Positions 54,967 through 64,000 of a stretch of DNA of 64,000 bases are shown here, in pieces. Position numbers and translations under genes: made by a program. The DNA is taken from positions 1,994,001 to 2,058,000 of the forward strand of contig BSBM01000712.1 of assembly GCA_027924585.1 (NCBI GenBank), written 5' to 3'. The DNA comes from Larix kaempferi (Eukaryota > Streptophyta > Pinopsida > Pinales > Pinaceae). The number at the start of each line of letters is the position of its first letter. Positions within the stretch are counted from its first letter, which is position 1. The notes under the pieces were generated by a model. The model did no database searches, was not told where the DNA came from, and saw only the letters and a program-made list of their open reading frames with translations.

Positions 54967-57900
54967 ATGGGAGCAATGGAAGAAGAAGGAAAGTTTAAGG
55001 TCGAGAAGTTAACGGCCAAAACTTCCAGTTATGGAAGATGCAAATGGAGGACTATCTGTACCAAAAGGATCTATTCTTACCATTGGGAGGAAGAGCAAAG
55101 CAGCTAATGAGCATGGAGGACAAATAATGGGAGGTTCTTGATAGAAAGAAACTGGGGACAATATAGCTATCCCTGGTTTCGTCAGTGGCTTTAAATATCT
55201 CAAAAGAAATGACAACAGAGTGTTTAATGAGTGCATTGGGTAAGCTGTATGAAAAACCCTCGGCTTACAACAAGGTATTTCTAATGAAGCGTTCATTTAA
55301 TATGAAGATGTCTGAAGGTGGACCTGTTACTGATCATTTAAATGAATTTAATACCGTTACAAATAAACTAAGTTCTGTAAGTGTGAACTTCGATGATGAG
55401 GTTAGGGCTCTTCTAATCTTGTGTTCATTGCCAGAAAGCTAGAATAGCTTGGTCATGGCTGTAAGTAACTCTGTCTCTGGTTCAAACACCTTGAAATTTG
55501 ATGATGTTATTGGTGTTATTCTTAGCGAAGAAAAAGCACAGGTGAGACATCATGTAATGCATTCACCATGGAGAGCAGGGGAAGACAGAAAGAGAGAGGA
55601 AAGAGCCAAGGTAATTGTGGCAAGTCTAAAATGGGCATATCCAAGTCTAGACTAGGAAAAATAGAGTGGTGGAATTGTGGAAAGAAAGGACATCTGAAGA
55701 AAGACTACAGATCTCTAAAGAAGAAAGGAGATGGACAGTAGGAAACTACCCAGGAAGCAAATGTAGAAGGTGATGTGTTACAAGATGCTTTGATTCTTGC
55801 ATTAGATAATACTAGTGATTATTGGGTAGTAGATTCAGGGGCTTCATGTCATGCTACACCCCATAGGAAATATTTTCATGATTATGTTCAAGGCGATTTT
55901 GGACATGTTTTATTGGGTGATGATGAGCCATGTAAAATTGCTGGAATGTGTAAGGTATGGATAAAATCTAAGAATGGAACTGACTAGCTACTGAAAGATG
56001 TAAGGCACATTCCTGCTATGAAAATAAATCTAATCTCAACAGGGCAGTTGGGAGATGGCGGCTGTCTATCTACGTTTGGAGAAACATGGTGGAAGATCAC
56101 CAAAGGATCAATGGTGATAGCAAAAGGAGACAGGGTAGGTACGTTGTATTTATGTCCTCATAATACTGACCATTCTATCTCTTTAGCTTCCACAGGAACA
56201 GATCCAACATTGTGGCATCATAGGCTTGGCCACATGAGTGAGAAGGGGATGTAGATTCTCCACCTAAGGAAGTTGCTTCCAGATTTGAAGCAGGAACGTT
56301 TAGAATTCTGTGAAAACTGTGTTTATGGAAAACATAAGAGAGTCATATTTCTCAGGGTTGGAAAACAAAAGAAGAATGAAAAGTTAGAGCTAGTGCATAC
56401 AAATGTATGGGGATCGGCTCAGGTACAATCTCTTGGTGGATCTCATTATTATGTTACATTTATTGATGATGCAACTAGGAAAACTTGGGTTTATTGCATT
56501 AGATAGAAATATGATGTGTTTTCTACTTTTAAGAAGCGGAAAGCTTTGGTTGAGAATGAGACAGGAAAAAGGTTGAAGTGTCTCAGATCTGATAATGGAG
56601 GTGAGTACTGCAGCAAGGAGTTTGATAGTTATTGTTCATACGATGGGATTCATAGAGAGAATACAGTCCCAGGAACACCACAATAAAATCATGTGTCTGA
56701 AAGGATGAACATAACGATCATGGAGCGTGCAAGGTGTATGAGATTGCATGCAGGGTTGCCCTTATAGTTTTGGGTGGATGCTGTAAATACTGTTGTTTAT
56801 TTAATAAACAGAGGACCTTCAAGTGCTTTGGATGGTGGTATTCCAGAGGAGGCATGGACAAGTAAAAAGTTAAACTACTCATTTATGAGAACGTTTGGTT
56901 GTGAAGGATTTGTCCATATTGATAAAGATAATAGAACAAAGCTTGAAGCTAAATCCAAGAAATGTACCTTTATTGGATATGGGGTTGATGATTTTGGTTA
57001 TCGCTTATGGGATTATGAAAATAACAAAATCATTAGGAGTAGAGATGTGATATTCAATGAAAAGGTAATGTATAAAGATCAGTTGTAGGGAAAGAAACAG
57101 GAAAAGAAAAACAAAGAGTACACAGTACTTGATGAAATTAAAGAAAATGAAGTTCCAAAGGTGCCAGAAAATCAAGAATAACATCAAGTACTTGAAACTC
57201 CTGCAATTGCAAGAAGATCTACAAGGTTAATTAGAATCCCTGAACGATACTCTCCTTCAATGTATTATTTATTGATGACTAATGCTGGTGAACCAGAATG
57301 TTATGAAGAAACAATGCAGGTGGAAACTAGAAAGAAGTGGGAGCAAGACATGAATGAGAAGATGGAGTCATTGGTAGGAAACCAGACTTGGGATTTGGTT
57401 CAGTTGCCTACTGGTAAAAGAGAATTGTAGAACAAATGGATTTACAGGTTGAAGGAAGAAGAAGGAGGTAAGAAGCAGTACAAGGCCAGACTTGTTTTAA
57501 AGGGGTTTGCACATAAGAAAGGTATATATTTTGATGAAATATTTTCTCATGTTGTTAAGATGACTTCAATTAGGACTATCTTAAGTCTAGTGGTGGTAGA
57601 AGATTTGCATCTTGAATAGTTAGATGTAAAAACAACCTTTCTCCATGGGGATTTGGATGAAGAGATATATATGCAGTAACCACAAGGGTATGAAGTCAAA
57701 GGGAAGGAGGATTTGGTATACAGGTTGAAGAAGAGCTTGTATGGCTTGAAGCAAGCTCCAAGGTAGTGGTATTTAAAATTTGATAGGTTTATGACAGAAT
57801 AGGGTTATAGTAGATGTCATTTTGACGACTGTGTTTATTTCAAGAAGCTAGACAATGAAAGATATATTATCTTATTATTGTATGTGGATGACATGCTTGT

Positions 57901-58840
57901 TGTAGGGTCTAACATGTAGGATATAAATGTACTCAAAAGGAAGCTAGCTAATTCATTTGCGATGAAGGATTTGGGTGTTGCAAAGAAAATCCTTGGTATG
58001 AGAATAACAAGAGATAGGAAAAATCTCAAATTGACATTGTCTCAGGGTGAGTACATACAAAAGGTGTTGGAGAGGTTCAGAATGCAAAATGCAAAACCAG
58101 TTAGTAGACCTTTGGAAAACCATTTCAATATAAGTAAGGAAATGTGTCCCAAGACACAGGAAGAGACAGATTACATGTCCAATATTCCCTATCAATCAAC
58201 AGTTGGCATCTTGATGTATGCCATGGTGTGCACAAGACCATATATTGCACAAGCAGTGGGATTTGTGAGAAGATATATGAACAATCCAGGTAAAGAACAT
58301 TGGAAGGCAGTACAGTGGATTCTCAGGTATTTGAGAGGTACTGCCACTCATGCATTATGTTTTGGAGATTCAGACACTATTCTACAGGGATATGTTGATG
58401 TAGATATGGAAGGTGATAAGGATAGCAGGAGGAGCACCACAAGGTATGTGTTTGTTGTAGGTGGAATAGCAGTAAGTTGGTTTTGAAACTACAGAAGGTT
58501 GTTGCACTTTCAACAATGGAGGAAGAGTATGTTGCTGTTATAGAGGCTAGTAAAGAGATGATTTGGTTGCAGATGTTTATGGAGGAATTGGGTAAGAAGC
58601 AGAAGGATAGCAGGTTGTATAGTGACAGCCAACGTTCCATTCATCTTGCAAAGAATTTAGCATTCCATTCTAGGACTAAACATATACAGCTCAAGTACCA
58701 TTTCATACGCTCATTTCTAGAAGATGAACTGTTGAAGTTGGAAAAGATACACACTAGCTAGAATCCTGCAGACATGTTCACAAAGGTAGTGACCAGAGGG
58801 AAACTAAGTTCCTACTCGGCTTCAGTTGGCCTTCACATTC
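54967..58840 (+). pseudogene. gag-pol: K2 gag-pol
   Basis: All Ty1/copia parts are in order: gag with a knuckle WNCGKKGHLKKDY in which outer Cys residues are changed (about 55663); protease VVDSGASCHAT (about 55830); pre-integrase TLWHHRLGHM and CENCVYGKHKR; integrase YYVTFIDDATRKTW, LRSDNGGEY and PQ-stop-NHVSERMN; RT KWIYRLKEE, LDVKTTFLHGDLDEEIYM and LLYVDDMLVVGSN (about 57880); RNase H ALSTMEEEYVA and SDSQRSIHLAKN. Frameshifts lie near 55600 and 58485. I count about 18 in-frame stops, about 14 TAG and 4 TAA, no TGA, many where relatives have Gln or Trp (for example APR-stop-WY). Motifs resemble the Tnt1/Tork group. Confidence 0.93.
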
Positions 58841-60425
58841 TAGTTGGCATTCTGGTTCAGACGTTGGTTCTGATTCTGCGCCGGTTGTTGCATTTGATTC
58901 TGCACTGGTTGCTGTACTTGATTTTGGTTATGTAGTTGCAGAACATTCCCCGCTTTCCATCGCGGAATCAACTGTGAACAGTTTTCCACCATGTGATCCG
59001 TAACAAAATAAAACATACACTGTGTCTGCAATTGTGGGAAATATCGTTGGTAGTGTCGCCACACCTCGCAGTGATAAAACTGAACAGGTCCTCGACCTCC
59101 CCATCCCCCTCCACGACCAAATCCTCCACTGTGTCGTCCCAGGAATCCCCCATGGAATCCCCCTTGATGCTGGTATGGTGGTTACTATTGTGCATACTAT
59201 CTGGGCTGCACTTACTGTGGATGTTGAACATATTGTGGTTGTTGTTGAGCCATCTACATCGGAGCATATTGTGGCATAAACTGCTGTGGTTGTTGCCGCG
59301 GTAGAAATTGGACCTGTGGTTGAGGCAGCAGTTGAGCCACCAGCGGCTGCGGTTGTTGTACGACACGCTGGTTGTCCTTTAAATAGAATGCATCGTACGT
59401 TCATTCATGAAGTAACCCATATGCCCGGCAGTCCTTGTCTTCATGTCCCATGGACTTGTAGAATGTACAATACAAATTATTGGTTTTGTGACCATCTTTT
59501 GCATGTATTGACACTCCTCGTGGTGGTGCCCATATACATGGTAGATGCGACACCACGAAATACTGCCACCCTTCAATGGATTCAGTGCTCCTAAAACCAT
59601 ATAATTGCAGAAGTATGGGCAATTATCCTTAGTATGCCCCTCTCCGCGACACCGCGTACACCACACTTGCTCACGTCATTCTTTACTATTTTTTAGGTCT
59701 TGCAGCTGTATGGTTAAGTTAGCGAATTGGGTTTGAATTTGTGACATAGCAGCTGCGTTCTCGCCAATCGGTGAAGCTTCCAATCGCATCACAATTTCTA
59801 GGGCTTCACTCGGCGTTGTAATTTTCTGTTGCATCAGTGGTAGCTGAATGTGTGAGAGAAATGCCGCAATGAACCATTCTTTGTGTTGGATAGTGCTCAT
59901 GTTGAAACTAACCATCGCCATCAGTGTTTTGAATCGCTGGTCAAAATCCCACACCGTTTCATTGGGATACTGCTTAATCTATTTTAGTTCTGTAATATAC
60001 TGTGCTTTATACTTGGGTTTTTTGAACTCGACAATCAATCCAGCTCGAACTTCGTCAAGCATCTTGTCTGGAGAGCCTACAGAAACCTGCACAAACTTCA
60101 TGAATCAGTCTAATGCGTGACCCTGAAGAGTTGTCGCCAATTGTCCTTTCTTGGCATTATCATTAGTAATTTGCTTTACAGTCCATACTGCCTCACATAA
60201 AAACTAGTACTGCTCAGGATTATTTGTTCCATTTCCATGGAACAGTGGTAACTTTGCATCTTCGTCTGCCATCATGGGATTCCTTACAGTCACTGAGCTA
60301 TTAGTAATCACGTTCTGTGGACTTGATGAACACGGTGGTGTCAAAGATGTATTTCTCATTGGTTGAGAGACAATGAGCGGAGGCGTGGGTACGCTGTTGT
60401 TGGGGTTTGGTCCTGCCTCTATCAT
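58840..60425 (-). pseudogene. gag: E gag
   Basis: From 60425 down: a Pro/Ser/Asn-rich head, DAKLPLFHGNGTNNPEQY (the opening of the Retrotrans_gag region), VWDFDQRFKTLMAMV and EALEIVMRLEASPIGE helices, then a perfect zinc knuckle CTRCRGEGHTKDNC (about 59620-59660), a second Cys/His cluster (CRIYHVYGHHHEEC), a Gln-rich linker with Gly-rich patch, and a last cluster ending NCSQLIPRWK. Stops and shifts occur between these pieces. The number of Cys/His clusters is more than the one or two usual for plant gypsy gag. Confidence 0.78.
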
Positions 60426-60696
60426 GGGTGTATCCTAGTTGTACTTGTTAGGACTATGAGGCCGCTTCATCCCGTGTGGTCTTCCTTCGTGACCTTGCAT
60501 TTCGATCATAGCAGGACCTTCTCCTGTCCTCTTCCTCTTTTCCAGTTGAAACCTTTCTCCTCCCCTTGTAAGACCACTGTCTTCCTCTGCTTCCTTCACA
60601 GTCTCATCATGACCTACACCCATCTACCCCTTATAATTCCATGTACTGTCCCCCTTCCATCGCGGTATCCACGACCTCCGCCTACCAGGGTTCTTA

Positions 60697-61176
60697 CTAG
60701 TCTAGGTGCATCTTCAATATGCCCTTCTTGCAAACGAGCATTTTAATGGACAACTGTAGAGACAACATGAACCTACCCATGGGCCCGTTGAAGAAATCCC
60801 TTTCAGCCTCACAGTAAGACTTGTTCGTATCAACCACAAATTCAGTGATATACCCTTCCAGTATGCTGTCAACCCAAACCTCAACAGCCCGCGATGCTTT
60901 ATTATCGACTTCTTGCAACTCCTGGATTAGTTCTGGGGTCCAGGCTATTGGTTCACCACCTTGGGAGTTCCTCTTCTGGAAGGTCAATTTTGCCAAGCAC
61001 TCAGACAGGATAACTGGGAACTTGCAGAAAAAATATTCGTGTGGTCCGTCTTGAATATATTTCACTAACCACCAATTTTTTGACAACCCAGGGTTCTTGT
61101 TTTCTTCTTCAGCGAACTCCCGTAGCTTTATGTCGAACCAATCCTGGATATCTGGTCTTGTCGGATGCCATAACAT
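60697..61176 (-). pseudogene. E ORF upstream of gag
   Basis: A 159-residue open frame, starting about 25 bases after the primer site, with a Trp/Phe-rich helical sequence (WFDIKLREFAEEENK, NWWLVKYIQDGPHEYFF). It is separated from the recognisable gag by about 270 bases. It may be the gag N-terminus or a separate leading ORF as in Ogre-type elements; I cannot decide. No known domain is evident. Confidence 0.6.
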
Positions 61177-61200
61177 ATCCTCCTTTCAATTCGCACTACG

Positions 61201-61218
61201 ATCCCGACAACGGAACCA
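61201..61218 (-). other. E primer binding site
   Basis: On the minus strand TGGTTCCGTTGTCGGGAT follows the LTR end by two to five bases. It resembles the Asp-tRNA-type site TGGCGCCGTTGCCGGGGA with several differences; the cognate tRNA is uncertain. Confidence 0.55.
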
Positions 61219-61220
61219 TT

Positions 61221-62088
61221 TGTTGACACAAACCCAGTCGATAGGGGTTCCCATCACTGTCGACACCCAAACCACCGCGATCTCCCTGAGCAGTGGCCCA
61301 AATAGGTTTTACCCCATCCAGCAACACCTGCAGAGTAGATGAGGTCTCAGCCGAGATGTTCAAGGGAGAGTTGATGGAACCATGTTTCCACCGAATGAAG
61401 GAGGATGTTGTGCATCAATAGACCAACTTATTGCAACATGCCAGAAATAGATCTAAGCATTCAATGCAAGCATTAATCATAATCACGACATCATTCAATA
61501 GGAACAAACTCATTATTGCAACAGATAAAACAGTAATGCATTAATTGTAGCAAGGAAACATCACATCATTCATGTATTCATATCACAAAATGCATACCAC
61601 AGATAAACAGGAAAGACAGAGGGATTATGCTCAAAAGCTCTTCCACATCATATCATCTTCGTACAAAACTCGATTAGATTCAAGTTCTTCATCGAGATAA
61701 TCTATCCAAAGATAGATTGATTCCAATATCTGAAAATGATCTAATCCTTACAAAGCTACATCTATTTATAGGCTTACGCCTTTACATTTATGGTCCACTT
61801 AGGGAACCGCCTAACTACTTCTTAACAAAATTCTACGAGAACTAACCCAAAATCCCACATAATGCAGTCAAATGATCCAAATACCCCAATAGTGCGGTCT
61901 AAATGACCCAAAATATACGTGGCGTGGTCTAAATGACCCAAAACTACAAAAATACTTGTCGCCTTCCTTGCTTCTTTCCTCCTTTCACGGTACCTTTGGC
62001 CTTGCGCAGCATCTGCGATGTTGACTCACCAAACCGCCTGCCAACAGGCCCCCAACACAATCTTGTGGCTTGCCCTTGAGCCATGTCA
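61221..62088 (-). repeat. E 5' LTR
   Basis: About 868 bp, paired in sequence with 46384-47273. TGACA/TGTCA ends (61224 and 62088) give a perfect terminal inverted repeat; starting at TGTTGACA (61221) is the alternative. Confidence 0.85.
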
Positions 62089-63177
62089 GGTGGACCTGGT
62101 GTGCTTAGGATCATCTGTCGCTAGACTGTATCTCTGCAATTGTTCTTGTTGTCTGGATCTCGCTGTGATGTACTGCTCCTTCTACTGTGATAATTGCCAG
62201 CTTGCTGTCATGTACTTCTCACCTGAAAATGGTCATCCTTCGGCTTGTTGTCATGTACTTCTCAAACTCATCGTCTAGTCTCTATGAACCTGGTATCGAC
62301 TGAGGAGAATTTTACGAACGATGCCGAGGTGTGAAACAGGACAACAGCTCTAGCACATCTATTTCGCACCGGTAAACACGTACTACCGGGACCAGGGGGC
62401 TTCCCCCCCCATCATCTTTGTGGTCGCAGGGACCACGAGTCTTTGAACTACCACCATATGCCTAGAAATCTCGGATAAGACTTCGTCTTTGTGATGCCCA
62501 AGTGCCCAAGGCGCTTCCTGCTCCAGGCGCTCATGCACACTTGTCGTTCGGACCCTCAGCGCACTTGGGGCGCTCCCATGCGAAATGAAATGGATCATTT
62601 CCACAACCTCCTTGGAATTCCTAACTTAACTAGAAACCTGATCCTCTTGCAGCATGAATTTCGTTGATCTAGTAAATATCCCATTTCCCATCCAATCTCT
62701 GGTTCTTGTATTTATGCATCACCTTTGTCTAGACGTCGGCCTCAAAAATGATTCGTAACCTGGTTCACGTAAGGTGCCCATCATGCCAGCTCGCTGGTTC
62801 CTGTGTGTGTAGACCAGACTGTTGGCAGGAGGAATGGTGACCATACTCCTTATGCGTTCCACATTGTGTGAGCCATCACCCCTGGTACCTGTGGCCATAC
62901 TGCCACGATGTGCTCCATGTGCCAAATGTGCGTGACCCCGATGCCAATTCGGGCCAACAAACGATCATGCCTGCCAAATCAAAAAAGTCTCTTTTGCTCA
63001 TGATTTAGAATGATTGCTGATTGGACCCAGTCGCAACCCTGTCACTGTCGTGATCCTGCTCCCAAAATGCGACACAAGCACTTCTGCCTTTTCATTCTAT
63101 CCCTGCTGGTGCGCCATTCTGCCACCGAGCATCCTGTTTTTTTTTTCCCGATGTGACTCCAGCATCGCACTGCTTTG
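62089..63177. other. Spacer between E LTR and integrase fragment
   Basis: About 1.1 kb downstream (minus sense) of an integrase end. No domain is recognisable; it includes C/T-rich sequence, a CCCCCCCC run near 62404 and an inverted AGTGCCCAAGG/GGCGCT-type patch near 62490-62580. In T1 the corresponding place holds the internal promoter and extra ORF; if one existed here it has decayed beyond recognition. Confidence 0.4.
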
Positions 63178-64000
63178 AGCCTATCTTGTAGGGCTTCAAC
63201 CTGCTACAATTGAGCAACTTTGGGAGCATCACTCCATCTAATAGCTACAACTGCACTCCTCCTCCTGACATTATGCAACTGATGCGATATGGACCAAGAC
63301 AATGCATTCGCAATTTCCTTGGGTGCTTCATAAACTTGTTGTCGTACAACAACACCAAGTCACCCTGCTGAAACTGTTTGTTCTTGATATGGTGATCATG
63401 CCAAGGCTTTTGTCGATCCTTCTTGACACTCTTGTAGAAGTCTGCGATAAATCAATCCTCCTCAATCTGTACTAGCTGCGCCAGATGTTCTCCTAATGCC
63501 GCTCCGTCCTCCATACCTATTGCTGCTGCGATGCATAGACTTGGATTGATGTAATCCATAGGCATAATCGCTTCTTTCCCATATACCAACTTAAATGGTG
63601 TCTGTCCCATCAAACTTTTACAGGTGGTGTGATACGCCCATAAAACGGCTAGAATTTTTAGGTCCCAGTCATCATGGTTTATGTTACAAACTTTCGTCAG
63701 CGCATGCTCCAAGACCTTGTTGAAAGCTTCTACTGTTCCATTTTCCTGTGGATGATAGGGCATGCTCTTCTTATGCTGTATCTGCAGTTTCATTGTCAAG
63801 GCACTGACGGTGCGATTGATGAAATGACTGCCCTGATTGCTCATCAACACCTTCGAGCAGCCAAACCGAGTGACAATGTTGTCAAATAAGAAGCACGCTG
63901 CTATTGCAACAGAGCGATCTATGACTGGTGCAGGATTCGCCCATCTTGTTGATTAATATGTTGCTGTGATGATGTATCTTGCACTAGTGAGCTTCCCAGG
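63178..64000 (-). pseudogene. pol: T1-like integrase, running off the window
   Basis: Minus-strand reading from the edge: [80 protein letters not shown], then after a stop DRQKPWHDHHIKNK, GDLVLLYDNKF and LGPYRIS, ending SRLKPYK near 63178. It aligns with T1 residues from about 1080 to 1880 throughout. The second catalytic Asp is Asn (SNQG for SDQG), so the enzyme would be dead even without stops. It belongs to a Tat/Athila-like element extending right of the window. Confidence 0.9.

Larger units (their letters stand above)
54369..58840 (+). mobile_element. K2: Ty1/copia element, 3' end lost
   Basis: A 5' LTR, Met-tRNA primer site and a full-length but heavily stopped gag-pol are present. At about 58840, shortly after the RNase H end (FTKVVTRGKL), the sequence switches to E gag on the minus strand, so the K2 3' LTR and the rest of the C LTR are missing. 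The left flank TTACC (54364-54368) would be the target duplication. Confidence 0.9.
58840..62088 (-). mobile_element. E, 5' end: LTR, primer site and gag
   Basis: Minus-strand order: LTR (62088 to 61221), primer site, a 160-codon ORF, gag with zinc knuckles, then an abrupt end at about 58840 against K2. It belongs to the same LTR family as 46384-47273. No protease or RT is visible before the break. Confidence 0.82.

Noticed and set aside
58928-59404. 158-codon minus-strand ORF rich in Thr/Ala
   Set aside because: A shifted frame of the Gln-rich E gag linker; the true frame shows the Cys/His clusters and Gln/Pro repeats.
46384-62088. One complete minus-strand E element with both LTRs
   Set aside because: Flanking bases do not form a target duplication (AGCCC or CCTGT against GGTGG), pol is absent, and the middle is a C/K2 fragment with broken ends.

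Overview
The window is plant nuclear DNA made almost entirely of nested, mostly decayed LTR retrotransposons. Initiator-Met tRNA primer sites (TGGTATCAGAGC), Ty1/copia and chromodomain Ty3/gypsy polyproteins, Tat/Ogre-like elements and one ~5.2-kb LTR point to a large-genome seed plant, probably a gymnosperm; that last step is inference. I found no host gene, tRNA, rRNA or CRISPR array. Elements are named here T1, K1, C, D, B, X, E and K2.

Layout. 1-~6855: 3' half of T1, a young Tat/Athila-like gypsy element with intact RNase H-integrase, an extra 885-aa ORF with its own TATA box, and a 3' LTR; it sits inside K1. ~6860-12075: copia K1 (+), pol broken by two foreign stretches, then tandem repeats and a 3' LTR with PPT. 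12076-13240: fragment of a C-type LTR with GCGGATT repeats. 13663-~17060: 5' end of D (LTR, decayed Asp-tRNA-type PBS, GA microsatellite). 18603-19897: start of a C LTR.

19898-46117: element B (+), a chromodomain gypsy element with LTRs of about 5.2 kb. Its 5' LTR holds a complete minus-strand chromovirus (23687-29881, target duplication CAATG). Its 3' LTR holds a K2-family solo LTR (36697-37183, CAAAC) and X (37583-42779, ATGCT), an unclassified 5.2-kb insertion with one large decayed ORF and no recognisable gag or pol. 46384-~48110: 3' end of minus-strand E (coiled-coil ORF plus LTR). ~48110-54368: a C element with PBS, gag remnant, PPT and start of the 3' LTR, carrying copia K2 (54369-~58840). 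~58840-62088: 5' end of an E element (minus: gag, PBS, LTR). 63178-64000: minus-strand T1-like integrase running off the window.

How it fits together. Element boundaries and target duplications give a relative insertion order: B is older than the chromovirus, the solo LTR and X; K1 is older than T1; C is older than K2. Most in-frame stops in the decayed elements are TAG or TAA, often at positions where relatives have Gln or Trp, as expected from deamination of methylated cytosine (especially CAG) in silenced plant transposons. The most unusual items are X, the promoter-equipped extra ORF of T1 with its homologue in E, and the GCGGATT hairpin repeats shared by X and the otherwise different C LTRs.
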